Shown piece after piece: positions 32,519-41,381 of a stretch of DNA of 64,000 nt; position 1 is the first letter of the stretch, and each line of letters starts with the position of its first letter. Origin of the DNA: Clostridiaceae bacterium (lineage in GTDB: Bacteria; Bacillota; Clostridia; Oscillospirales; Acutalibacteraceae); the NCBI GenBank assembly GCA_030530095.1, contig JAUMVO010000001.1, positions 213,602 through 277,601 of the forward strand. Reading direction: 5' to 3'. The notes under the pieces were generated by a model. It saw nothing but the letters and a program-made list of their open reading frames with translations. It made no database searches and had not been told where the DNA came from. The position numbers and the translations under genes were made by a program.

Positions 32519-35323
32519 ATGAACGCAACCTTAAATAATTTCAAAAAGGCTCTGAGTATAATGCTCGCAATCTGTCTCGCGCTTGCCTGCACCGTTGCGG
32601 TAATTGCTTCGTCGGGCAGCTTCAACAACACGACTATCGAAAACGCGACGGCAATTGCAAAGCAGATTGAGGCGGAGGGAATAGTGCTTCTCAAAAACGA
32701 GAGGGGCTCGCTTCCGCTTGCCGACAAAAAGGTAAACGTTTTCGGCATGGGCTCGATTAACTTTGCTCTGGGCGGAGGCGGTTCGGGCTCGGTAGCTTCG
32801 GACAACGCAATTACGCTCTATCAGGGACTTGAGAATGCGGGTATTGAATACAATCCCGAGCTGCTCGATATCTATAAGGAATGGGCTGACAGCCACTCTA
32901 TGGAAAAGACAGGTCAGGGACTTGTCGATATGGTAATCGTTGACACGCTCAACGGTCAGCTTCAGGCTGAGATGCCGTTTTCAAACTTAAGCACCTCTCA
33001 GATTGACAAGGCGGCTGCTTATTCACAGAACGCCATACTTGTAATCACCCGCACGGGCGCTGAGCTTTCGGACCTGAGCACCGACAAGGGCAGCATACGT
33101 CTGAGTGACGAAGAGATGGGACTTGTTGAGGGCCTGAATGCGCATTTCGATAACGTAATAATCCTTTTTAACACTTGTAATATTCTTCAGATGGATTGGC
33201 TTGCCAACTACGAAAACGTCAACTCCGCGCTTCTCGTCTGGACTCCCGGCGAGGTCGGCGCCGACTCGATAGGCAGGGTGCTGACGGGTGAAATCAATCC
33301 CTCGGGTAAACTGCCCGACACTATCGCTTATGACATCAACGATTATCCCTCAACCGTTAACTTCGGCTCGTTCGCATACAGCGACACTCCGCTTGCCTTC
33401 TTCGTAAACTATCAGGAGGGCATCTACGTCGGTTACCGTTATTTCGAAACCTTCCTTCCCGGCAGAGTTCAGTACCCCTTCGGTTACGGCCTGTCATATA
33501 CGGCGTTTGACTGGGAGGTAACCGATTACAGCGCGACCGCCGATAAGATTTCGGTCAGCGTAAAGGTTACGAATACCGGCTCAATGGCGGGCAAGGATGT
33601 AGTTGAGGTTTATTTCTCCGCTCCGTATTATCCGGGCGGAATTGAAAAGAGCGCGATTGAACTGGCGGGCTACAAAAAGACCGCTATGATTCAGCCCGGC
33701 GCTTCCGACACGGTAACGGTTGAATTCAAAACCGCCGATATGGCTTCATACGACTACAAGGGCGCTGAAGCGTGGGTACTCGAAGCGGGCGACTATCAGA
33801 TTAAGGTCGGCCACACCGTAAGAGACTTCGAAGCGGTTTACGACTATACCGTTGCTTCGACTAAGGTTATGAAATATGACGACAAGACGGGCGTTGAGAT
33901 TAAGAATCTCTTTTCTCAGGCGGCCGGCGATATTGAGTATCTTTCAAGACAGAATCTCAAATCAAGACCTACCGCGCCTACCAATTATTCCGCGCCAGAC
34001 AGCGTCAAGAACTGCGACGTAAGGCCCGACCCGATAACCGAGGGCACCGTTCCGAGAACGGGCGTTGTCTATGAGGACGGACCGATTATGCTCGCAGACG
34101 TGGCGGCTGACGAAACTCTGTGGGATAAATTCCTCGATCAGTTCACCGTTGAGGAAATGATAGATATGATAGCCGAATCGGGCTACAAGACAGCCCCGCT
34201 TGAAAGACTCGGAGTACCCGAAACGGTTGACAACGACGGCCCCGCCACCGTAAAGGGACCGGGCGGACTTATGTATAAGGATTCGGGACTCGCGTATCCG
34301 TCGGCATTCTGCCTTGCGTGTACGTGGAATGACGAGCTTGCCGAGCAGATGGGCGAGTCAATGGGTAACGAGGCAAACGACCTGGGTACAAATATCTGGT
34401 ACGCACCCGCTTGTAACCTTCACCGCAGTCCTATGGGCGGCAGAAACTTCGAGTATTATTCCGAGGACCCGTATCTTTCGGGCAAAATGGCGACCGCCGT
34501 TATCAAGGGCGCTCAGTCAAAGGGTATAGTTGTCACTGTCAAGCATTTTGCGTGTAACGATCAGGAAACCAACCGTCTTATCAGAGGCGTATTCACCTGG
34601 ACCAATGAGCAGGCAATGCGCGAGCTTTACCTGGAACCGTTTGAGATGGCTGTCAAGGAAGGCGAAGCAAAGGGCGTAATGACCGCCTATAACCGTATCG
34701 GCTCGCATTGGTGCAGCGGCTATCCCGCACTTTGCAAGGACCTTCTGAGAACCGAATGGGGCTTTGACGGCTTTGCCGTAACCGACGCGTATATCGACGT
34801 CAACGGCAGCGGATATATGGACCCCGTACTTGCGGTTTATGCGAGAAACGACGCCCTGCTGACAAGTCTCTGGTACTTTGCGGAGAAGCTGCAGATTACA
34901 TCAAATATGAAAAACACCTATGAGAAAGACCCCATAGGCTTCGGCACGGCGCTCAGAGAGGCAACCTACGACCTGTGCCGCGTGAAGATGCAGACGGCGG
35001 CCTTTGACCCGACTGCCACAACGGGACACAGGGGAGAGGGTAAAATTCTCTCGATAGAAAACGGCGGCGGTGCGACGCCATCCGATACAAACAAGAACAA
35101 CGGCTCAGACGGCTCATCCGGCTCGTCGGGTTCGGCTTCGGGCGGTTCGTCGTCGGCAAAATCCGCTGACGGTACAAAGAGCGCAAAGACCGGATTCGTT
35201 ACAAACGATATTAAGAAACCGATTATCGTCGCGTTGGCTTCAGTTGCCGTAATCGCCGCAACGCTCGGATTTGTTGCCGAGCGCAAACGCGAGGAAGAAA
35301 TAATCCGTTTAATGGGAAAATAA
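32519..35323 (+). CDS. Glycoside hydrolase family 3, permuted domain order, membrane-anchored at both ends
   Basis: This 934-residue beta-glycosidase (probably beta-glucosidase or beta-xylosidase) has a hydrophobic N-terminal segment (residues 10-32). The GH3 C-type alpha/beta sandwich comes first (IVLLKNERGSLPL near residue 55). A fibronectin-III-like domain (about 335-445) follows, and the (beta/alpha)8 barrel is last (about 540-830). This reverses the common order but is known in some ruminal GH3 enzymes. The nucleophile is probably Asp756 in FAVTDAY. A Ser/Gly-rich linker (about 855-890) precedes a C-terminal transmembrane helix and a charged cytoplasmic end. It is therefore predicted to sit on the outer face of the membrane. 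Monocistronic with a terminator. Confidence 0.9.
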   Translation: MNATLNNFKKALSIMLAICLALACTVAVIASSGSFNNTTIENATAIAKQIEAEGIVLLKNERGSLPLADKKVNVFGMGSINFALGGGGSGSVASDNAITLYQGLENAGIEYNPELLDIYKEWADSHSMEKTGQGLVDMVIVDTLNGQLQAEMPFSNLSTSQIDKAAAYSQNAILVITRTGAELSDLSTDKGSIRLSDEEMGLVEGLNAHFDNVIILFNTCNILQMDWLANYENVNSALLVWTPGEVGADSIGRVLTGEINPSGKLPDTIAYDINDYPSTVNFGSFAYSDTPLAFFVNYQEGIYVGYRYFETFLPGRVQYPFGYGLSYTAFDWEVTDYSATADKISVSVKVTNTGSMAGKDVVEVYFSAPYYPGGIEKSAIELAGYKKTAMIQPGASDTVTVEFKTADMASYDYKGAEAWVLEAGDYQIKVGHTVRDFEAVYDYTVASTKVMKYDDKTGVEIKNLFSQAAGDIEYLSRQNLKSRPTAPTNYSAPDSVKNCDVRPDPITEGTVPRTGVVYEDGPIMLADVAADETLWDKFLDQFTVEEMIDMIAESGYKTAPLERLGVPETVDNDGPATVKGPGGLMYKDSGLAYPSAFCLACTWNDELAEQMGESMGNEANDLGTNIWYAPACNLHRSPMGGRNFEYYSEDPYLSGKMATAVIKGAQSKGIVVTVKHFACNDQETNRLIRGVFTWTNEQAMRELYLEPFEMAVKEGEAKGVMTAYNRIGSHWCSGYPALCKDLLRTEWGFDGFAVTDAYIDVNGSGYMDPVLAVYARNDALLTSLWYFAEKLQITSNMKNTYEKDPIGFGTALREATYDLCRVKMQTAAFDPTATTGHRGEGKILSIENGGGATPSDTNKNNGSDGSSGSSGSASGGSSSAKSADGTKSAKTGFVTNDIKKPIIVALASVAVIAATLGFVAERKREEEIIRLMGK

Positions 35324-35336
35324 AAAACCAAAAAGT

Positions 35337-35366
35337 AAAAGGCAGGACTGAGTCCTGCCTTTTTTA
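35337..35366. terminator. Bidirectional terminator after the GH3 gene
   Basis: AAAAGGCAGGACT/AGTCCTGCCTTTT is followed by TTTTTAT. It also sits at the end of the convergent exonuclease gene. Confidence 0.9.
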
Positions 35367-35373
35367 TATCTTC

Positions 35374-36132
35374 TTACAAATCAATATCAAGTTCAACCGG
35401 ACAGTGGTCCGAACCGAATATTTCGGTGTGAATTTTCGCGTCAAAGAGCTTTTCGTCAAGTCGCTTTGACGTAATGAAATAGTCGATTCTCCATCCGACG
35501 TTTCTCTCTCTCGCCTTCATTCGGTAGCTCCACCACGAATAAGCGTCGGTCATGTCGGGGTAGAAATAGCGGAAGGTGTCCGTAAACCCGCAGTCGAGAA
35601 TGGTCGTCATCTTTTCTCTTTCCTCGGGTGTGAAGCCGGGATTCTGTGTGTTCGTCTTGGGGTTTTTCAGGTCGATTTCCTTATGGGCAACATTTAAGTC
35701 GCCGCAGTAAATGACGGGCTTTTTCTTATCGAGCGAAAGCACGTATTCCCTGAAATAATCCTCCCACGACATACGGTATTCAAGCCTGCGAAGACCGTCC
35801 TGAGAGTTGGGCGTATAGCAGGTGATGAAGAAATAATTCTCATATTCAAGCGTAATAACTCTGCCCTCGTTGTCGTAAAACGGCTGTTTGATGCCGTAAA
35901 ATACATCGAGCGGTTCTTCTTTGGTAAAGATTGCAGTACCCGAATAGCCCTTTTTCTCGGCGTAGTTCCAGTAGCAGAAATAGCCCTCGGGCGAGAAATC
36001 AATCTGCCCTTCCTGCACCTTGGTTTCCTGCAGGCAGAAGATATCAGCGTCGAGCGCTTTGAAGCTCGTTTCAAAATCCTTGTTCATAACGGCACGTATG
36101 CCGTTGACGTTCCATGAAATAAACTTTTTCAT
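35374..36132 (-). CDS. xth: Exodeoxyribonuclease III / AP endonuclease
   Basis: This 252-residue base-excision-repair enzyme cleaves at abasic sites and trims 3' ends. Motifs: SWNVNGIRA at the N-terminus, LQETK (metal-binding Glu), the YTPNSQ Tyr, CGDLNVAH, GWRIDYF and the final GSDHCPV (catalytic His). Length is normal. The ATG at 36132 follows GGAGGTG; a further upstream in-frame ATG has no family match. Confidence 0.94.
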   Translation of the reverse strand: MKKFISWNVNGIRAVMNKDFETSFKALDADIFCLQETKVQEGQIDFSPEGYFCYWNYAEKKGYSGTAIFTKEEPLDVFYGIKQPFYDNEGRVITLEYENYFFITCYTPNSQDGLRRLEYRMSWEDYFREYVLSLDKKKPVIYCGDLNVAHKEIDLKNPKTNTQNPGFTPEEREKMTTILDCGFTDTFRYFYPDMTDAYSWWSYRMKARERNVGWRIDYFITSKRLDEKLFDAKIHTEIFGSDHCPVELDIDL

Positions 36133-36192
36133 ATCACACCTCCGATGGAATAATTGTATCATACTCCCGCCGTTAAATCTACTGTAAATTTA

Positions 36193-36221
36193 TTGACAAT
36201 AATCGCCTGAAAGGGTAAAAT
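36193..36221 (+). promoter_or_regulatory. Promoter of the HAD hydrolase gene
   Basis: TTGACA (36193-36198), 17 nt, TAAAAT (36216-36221). Confidence 0.85.
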
Positions 36222-36248
36222 CATTACAGTATGAAGGGAGAGAAGAAT

Positions 36249-37037
36249 ATGAGTAAAAATCCCGTTTTTGACAAAATAAAATATTTCATAATCGATATGG
36301 ACGGCACATTCTATCTTGACGGCAATATTATTGACGGCGCCATGGACTTTCTTGAAAAGGCGAAAAGCGTCGGCAAGGACTTCTGCTTTTTCACGAATAA
36401 CTCGTCAAATAATGTCGATGTCTGCCGCACGAAACTTCACAATATGGGCTGCGACGTGACGGATGACAAAATCGTCATTTCTTCGCACGTTACGATTGAG
36501 TATCTCAAGCGCAATTATCCCGATAAGACGGTTTATCTTCTCGGAAACGAAAGACTGACCGCCGATTTTGAAAATGCGGGTATAAAGCTTGTTGACGACA
36601 ACCCCGATATAGTCGTGCTCGGCTTCGACACCACGCTCAATTATGAGAAGATAAGAAAAGCGGCGCTGTATCTTGCGGCGGGCAAGACGTATATCGCAAC
36701 TCATCCCGATTACAACTGTCCGACAGCCGACGGCTTTATGCTCGACACGGGTTCAATGATGGCAATGTTCAAGGCCTCGACGGGCAGAAGCCCCCTCGTT
36801 ATGGGCAAGCCTCACGTCACTACCGTAGAGTATCTGACGAGAAAGCTTAACTGCGAAGCGGACGAGCTTTGCTTTATCGGCGACAGGCTTGAAACCGATA
36901 TCGCGATAGGCTACGACAACGGACTGACAAGCGTGCTTGTGCTGACGGGCGTTACGAATCTCGATATGTACGCGCGCAGCAAGGTCAAGGCAACCTTTGT
37001 CGCAAACTCGCTTAAATCTTTGAGCGACGAACTTTAA
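36249..37037 (+). CDS. HAD superfamily IIA hydrolase (NagD-like)
   Basis: The 262-residue phosphatase has HAD motif I DMDGTFYLDG (nucleophile Asp), motif II FTNNSSN, a C2 cap, and motif IV GDRLETDI. NagD-like enzymes dephosphorylate nucleotides or sugar phosphates; 4-nitrophenylphosphatase is the usual label. The ATG at 36249 follows GGGAGAG; an ATG 18 nt earlier is less well placed. Confidence 0.9.
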   Translation: MSKNPVFDKIKYFIIDMDGTFYLDGNIIDGAMDFLEKAKSVGKDFCFFTNNSSNNVDVCRTKLHNMGCDVTDDKIVISSHVTIEYLKRNYPDKTVYLLGNERLTADFENAGIKLVDDNPDIVVLGFDTTLNYEKIRKAALYLAAGKTYIATHPDYNCPTADGFMLDTGSMMAMFKASTGRSPLVMGKPHVTTVEYLTRKLNCEADELCFIGDRLETDIAIGYDNGLTSVLVLTGVTNLDMYARSKVKATFVANSLKSLSDEL

Positions 37038-37044
37038 TAAGCAT

Positions 37045-37072
37045 AGGCTCTCTTTTACAGGAGAGCCTTTAG
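37045..37072 (+). terminator. Terminator of the HAD gene
   Basis: AGGCTCTC/GAGAGCCT stem followed by TTTAGTT; short T-run. Confidence 0.65.
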
Positions 37073-37102
37073 TTGATTTATGTCTAAATTTTTGAAAGTA
37101 AA

Positions 37103-37750
37103 ATGAATAGTCAAATTTTATCAAATGCAATTGAATATGTGAAAGCGTTTTTTGAAAACGACGCGAGCGGGCATGATTTCTATCATACCGAGAGGGTATA
37201 TAAAACTGCCGTAAAGCTCGCCGAAAAGGAAGGGGCAGACGTCGGGATAACTGCTCTTGCTGCTCTGCTTCACGACGTTGACGACAGAAAGCTTTCGCCC
37301 GAAACGCATCAGAATTTTGACAATGCAAGACGTTTTATGACGGAAAACGGCGTTGACGCGGAGACGCAGAATAAGGTCATTGACATTATTTCCAAGGTTT
37401 CTTATGTCGGTGAAAACTCACCCGTTCCCGACAGCATTGAAGGCAAATGCGTGCAGGACGCCGACCGTCTCGACGCAATCGGAGCCATAGGCATAGCGCG
37501 TGCCTTCGCATACGGCGGAAGCCACGGCAGAAGCATGTACGACCCATCTGTAAAGCCTGAACACTTTACAGATGAAACGCAGTATTACGGCAATAAAAAT
37601 TCGACCTCGCTTAACCATTTTTACGAAAAACTGTTTTTGCTTAAGGACTTACTCAACACCGAATCGGCAAAGGCAATCGCCGAAAAGCGTGATGAGTTTA
37701 TGCACGCCTTTGTTGACGAGTTCCTTGACGAATGGAAAGGCGAGGCTTAG
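37103..37750 (+). CDS. HD-domain phosphohydrolase
   Basis: The 215-residue HD protein carries the metal-binding residues of the family: HDFYHTERV (first His), LLHDVDD (HD pair) and QDADRLDAIGAIGIARAF (the last Asp). It resembles the YedJ/YpgQ group of nucleotide or pyrophosphate hydrolases. It lies 65 nt after the HAD gene and ends with a strong terminator. Confidence 0.88.
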   Translation: MNSQILSNAIEYVKAFFENDASGHDFYHTERVYKTAVKLAEKEGADVGITALAALLHDVDDRKLSPETHQNFDNARRFMTENGVDAETQNKVIDIISKVSYVGENSPVPDSIEGKCVQDADRLDAIGAIGIARAFAYGGSHGRSMYDPSVKPEHFTDETQYYGNKNSTSLNHFYEKLFLLKDLLNTESAKAIAEKRDEFMHAFVDEFLDEWKGEA

Positions 37751-37765
37751 AAAAGAATCAAGCCT

Positions 37766-37789
37766 GACGGACTTCGGTCCGTCTTTTTT
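37766..37789 (+). terminator. UUCG-loop terminator after the HD gene
   Basis: GACGGAC-TTCG-GTCCGTC followed by TTTTTT. Confidence 0.92.
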
Positions 37790-37844
37790 GTTACTTTTAC
37801 ACTAAAAATTAACAAAAACTTTTATTGTAAAATTCTGATTTATG

Positions 37845-37873
37845 TTGATTTTATACAATTCTTAATGTATAAT
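37845..37873 (+). promoter_or_regulatory. Promoter of the symporter-LRR operon
   Basis: TTGATT (37845-37850), 17 nt, TATAAT (37868-37873); the leader to the ATG is about 85 nt. Confidence 0.85.
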
Positions 37874-37964
37874 TAAAGTTGCAATTTTTTAAGGGGAATT
37901 CCGCAACGGGTGCCCCTTGATATCGGGTGCTTTGTATCCGATAAGGAGGAAAAGGAGAGGTGTT

Positions 37965-39758
37965 ATGAGCGACAAGACCGAAAACATTGTTGCTGCCGAG
38001 GAAAAGACCAACCTTTTAGGTAAGGTCAAATGGCTCGGACACGAGATTAAGGAGCACTGGAAAACTCCCGCCGAGGGCAAGTACGTTCCGTACAGAGAGT
38101 ATAAGGACATCTGGCTTGCGGTCGGTTCTAACTATTCCGGCTCTAAAACTCTCGAGTACATAAGCTTTGCGGCAGGCTGCTACCTGATAATGTATCACTA
38201 CAAGCTGCCGTACGTTATCTTTACTGCAATTGCACTTATCAATATGCCTTTGCAGAAGCTGTGGGACATTCTGGGCTGGATTATCAACGATAACCTCGGC
38301 TTTATGCCCAAGAAAACCGAGAAGAAGCTTTATACCGTTTATTTCTTCTCAATAGTAATCGGTATATTCCTGATTGTATTCAACTTTTCGCCGTATCTGA
38401 ACCCGAATAATACGGTCGTTGCCGCGTTAAACTCAATACGAGGACTTTCGGCGGCGTCGGCTATCAAAATTCTGGGTACTCACATTCTGTGGAACGGCTG
38501 GGCAGGCTCGCGTAACATTTTCTGGCGTAAGAAGCTTGTTCCTAAGTTCGGACGTTATAAGTATTTCCTTTACTGCGACGTTGTGCCCAAGTGCGTAATG
38601 GTTATTCTTATCGGCTGGCTGCCCGTTTATGCGATAGACGACGTTGTTACAAGAGTGTGGGTTGCAAACCTTCTGTTTGCCGTTTACAACCTGTTCAATT
38701 TCGGCAACTGTCTTGAAAACGTAGCTCAGAATATCAGCCCGAATATGCAGGAGAGAATTCTTATCAGAACGTATCCCATCAAGCTTTCGCATATTCTCAA
38801 CTCCGTTATGGTTGTCGTAATTCCGATTGCAATCGGCTTTACCCGCGACGAATGGGCTGATATCAACGTTTACAGATACGTTATTCCGATAATCTTTATC
38901 GGCTTCGCGACGCTGACGATGGTTTTTGCCAGCAGAATCAAGGAGAGAATTCCTCAGCCGCCTCTTGAAGAAAAGGTGCAGATTAAGTTCTGGGACGGAA
39001 TTTTCGGCGTAATGCGCAACAAGTACAAGTGGATGCTCAACGTTGTTTACCTGCTTGACTCGCTTGGCAACGGTATGCTTGCGTTTACGACGGTGCTTTA
39101 TCTCTATACCTTCCGACTCAGCGGACTTTCCTACGGACTTCTCGTTTCGCTCGTTTCCTTTGCGGGAACTCCGCCTGATTTCTTCACACCGTATTTTATA
39201 AAGAGATTCTCATATAAGCAGGTAATGATTTTCTATTATCTGACCCGTGCTATCGGCTGGTCGCTCGTCGTTGCGACGATACTTCTGTGCGGCGATAATG
39301 TTACGCTCTGCGGTATTATCTGCGTAATCATACTTATCCTGCTCGAGGTAACCCACACGATTCCCATGTCGGTTATGCACGATATGGATATACGAATCAA
39401 CGACTATCAGATGTATCTGTCAGGCGAGAGACTTGAGGCTTTCTCGGGTATTTTCGGCTGGATTACGGGCCCGATAGCAGCGGTTGTCGGTCTTGTTATT
39501 CCTATACTTCTGCTGAAATTCGGTTTCAACTCGAACTGGGACGTCCTGTTTGTCGATATGTCAAGAGTCAAGATAATCGTTATACCGATTTTGTTCGATA
39601 TAACGGGCTTCCTGCTGATGACTATTCCGTATTTCTTCTGGGACTACGATTCCAACAAACAGAATCAGGTTATTCAGGTGCTTAAACGCCGCGCCGAGGT
39701 AACCGAGAAGAAGGCCGAGGCCGAGGGCGAATCGGTTGCCGGCTCATTCACAGGTTAA
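37965..39758 (+). CDS. GPH/MFS-type sugar:cation symporter-like protein
   Basis: The 597-residue protein has about 12 transmembrane segments. The N-terminal lead (HWKTPAEGKYVPYREYKDIW) is shared in pattern with the 59191 gene, and MFS features such as RIKERIPQPP loops and PDFFTPYFIKRF are seen. It fits the glycoside-pentoside-hexuronide branch, but no substrate is indicated. A Glu/Lys-rich cytoplasmic tail follows the last helix. The ATG at 37965 is 6 nt from GGAGAGG. The LRR gene follows after 12 nt, so they are co-transcribed. Confidence 0.82.
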   Translation: MSDKTENIVAAEEKTNLLGKVKWLGHEIKEHWKTPAEGKYVPYREYKDIWLAVGSNYSGSKTLEYISFAAGCYLIMYHYKLPYVIFTAIALINMPLQKLWDILGWIINDNLGFMPKKTEKKLYTVYFFSIVIGIFLIVFNFSPYLNPNNTVVAALNSIRGLSAASAIKILGTHILWNGWAGSRNIFWRKKLVPKFGRYKYFLYCDVVPKCVMVILIGWLPVYAIDDVVTRVWVANLLFAVYNLFNFGNCLENVAQNISPNMQERILIRTYPIKLSHILNSVMVVVIPIAIGFTRDEWADINVYRYVIPIIFIGFATLTMVFASRIKERIPQPPLEEKVQIKFWDGIFGVMRNKYKWMLNVVYLLDSLGNGMLAFTTVLYLYTFRLSGLSYGLLVSLVSFAGTPPDFFTPYFIKRFSYKQVMIFYYLTRAIGWSLVVATILLCGDNVTLCGIICVIILILLEVTHTIPMSVMHDMDIRINDYQMYLSGERLEAFSGIFGWITGPIAAVVGLVIPILLLKFGFNSNWDVLFVDMSRVKIIVIPILFDITGFLLMTIPYFFWDYDSNKQNQVIQVLKRRAEVTEKKAEAEGESVAGSFTG

Positions 39759-39770
39759 GGGGGTGCTATC

Positions 39771-41327
39771 ATGAAAAAAGAGAAAACTAGTAATGGTGAG
39801 CATTCCAAGAAAACAAAAAAAAGGCTAAGAAGCGTATTGTATTGCATCTTTATTGCATGCGTAGTCGGTTTAGGTTCTACAATAATTGTGGGACTATGTT
39901 ATAAATTTGGAATAAAGCTTGGCGCCATTCCAATGATGATTCTATATGGGTTACTGATTTTTATTGCTGATAAAATCTATATAAAATTTAGAAGCAAAAG
40001 AGTTGGCGAAAGCGAAAATGATTTAGAAGATAATATAGATAATGATGAAGTTGAAGAAACAAACGAAGAGATAATTCTTGACATACCCGAGGACGAAATC
40101 TGGACTTATCAGATAGAAGGACTTGCACCGCCCAAGATTAATCAGTCATATAAAAATGCAAAGGGCAAGAAAGCCGCCTTTATAATCCTTATTTCGATAG
40201 CAGTTATGCTTTCACTGTATTTCTCGGTTCGCGCGCTGCTTAACACGGGCGACCTTGAATACAAGCCTGTTGAAAACGGCTACGAGCTTGTTCAGTTCTC
40301 AAACAACGGACTTATAAAGCATTTTAATATTGAGTATGCCGCTGATATTGATAACGAACAGATAGATGCGAGCGCGTTTATTGCAGGCGGTACTGACGAT
40401 TCGAAGGCAAAGGAATCGGAATTCATCGTTTATGACGAGCAAAAGCCCGTCACAACCATTCATGAGTACGCATTCAACTGCGACTCTACGCTTCAGGTCG
40501 TCAATATCGGCGCGGGAGTTACCGACATCGACAATAAGGCGTTTTACTCCTGCTGGGCGCTTCAGTGCATCTACGTTGACGAAGCAAACCCGAATTACTG
40601 CGACGTTGACGGGGTTCTTTACAACAAGGATAAGACCGAGATAATCTGCTATCCCATCGACCACGACAAGTATCTTCGCACCGAGTTCGGTTATACAGAC
40701 CTCGTTGACGATAACGGAAATCCGATGGAGGAGCTCTGGGGCACGACCGAGAAGTATGACGAGGCGTTCTTCCAAAAATATAACGACGAGGTAAGAACCT
40801 ATGTCGTTCCCTCGACGGTCGAGAAGATAGGTCCGCTTTGCTTTAACTACGCAAACATTGACACCTACTATCTGCCCGAAGGACTTAAGGAAATCGGAAC
40901 GCTCGGCTTCTTTGACTGCGGAAATATGCATCATCTTTATACATACATTCCGACAGTCGACGGCGTAAGCAATACGAGATTCACCGGCAGAGAAGCGCTC
41001 GGCGCAATTTATCTCTCGCTTCCCGAAACGCTTGAAAAAATCGGCTCGGACGCGTTCACACGCGACAGGGGACTTGACTATATGTATATCCCTGCGAGCG
41101 TAACCTACATCGGACACCACGCATTCTGGGATTCGGTCTATAAGGATAAGGGCGACGACAGCGGTAATGCGCTTCACGGCATTACGCAGATGAATATCGC
41201 CGCAAGCGAGGAGGAGTTCAAGACCTATGAGATAGGCTCTTCGTGGAGACCGAAATACGACTACATGCTGTTCAAGAAGACCATTGATACTCAGTACAAT
41301 GCAGAAAGGCAGCCTGTAACCGATTAA
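39771..41327 (+). CDS. Membrane-anchored leucine-rich-repeat (BspA-like) protein
   Basis: The product has 518 residues. Two hydrophobic segments lie at the N-terminus (about 20-45 and 50-70), then an acidic stretch (DLEDNIDNDEVEETNEE), and a third membrane helix near 135-155. The extracellular part carries BspA-type LRR_5 repeats (VVNIGAGVTDIDNKAFYSC, TYIGHHAFWDS). The repeats suggest protein or surface binding. It lies directly behind the symporter gene, an unusual pairing whose meaning is unknown. Codon use is more A+T-rich at its 5' end (first 300 nt) than in the rest, suggesting a fused or replaced N-terminus. Confidence 0.8.
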   Translation: MKKEKTSNGEHSKKTKKRLRSVLYCIFIACVVGLGSTIIVGLCYKFGIKLGAIPMMILYGLLIFIADKIYIKFRSKRVGESENDLEDNIDNDEVEETNEEIILDIPEDEIWTYQIEGLAPPKINQSYKNAKGKKAAFIILISIAVMLSLYFSVRALLNTGDLEYKPVENGYELVQFSNNGLIKHFNIEYAADIDNEQIDASAFIAGGTDDSKAKESEFIVYDEQKPVTTIHEYAFNCDSTLQVVNIGAGVTDIDNKAFYSCWALQCIYVDEANPNYCDVDGVLYNKDKTEIICYPIDHDKYLRTEFGYTDLVDDNGNPMEELWGTTEKYDEAFFQKYNDEVRTYVVPSTVEKIGPLCFNYANIDTYYLPEGLKEIGTLGFFDCGNMHHLYTYIPTVDGVSNTRFTGREALGAIYLSLPETLEKIGSDAFTRDRGLDYMYIPASVTYIGHHAFWDSVYKDKGDDSGNALHGITQMNIAASEEEFKTYEIGSSWRPKYDYMLFKKTIDTQYNAERQPVTD

Positions 41328-41336
41328 CAGACACAT

Positions 41337-41374
41337 AAAATCCGCAACAGCCGTCTGACTGTTGCGGATTTTTT
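41337..41374. terminator. Bidirectional terminator between LRR and kinase genes
   Basis: A 14-pair stem AAAATCCGCAACAG/CTGTTGCGGATTTT flanked by A and T runs serves both convergent genes. Confidence 0.92.
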
Positions 41375-41381
41375 ATATTCT

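Noticed and set aside
40299..41336. Long minus-strand frame (345 codons) opposite the LRR gene
   Set aside because: The plus-strand LRR repeats are clear; the opposite frame is low-complexity and Val/Ile-biased as expected from antisense of repeats.
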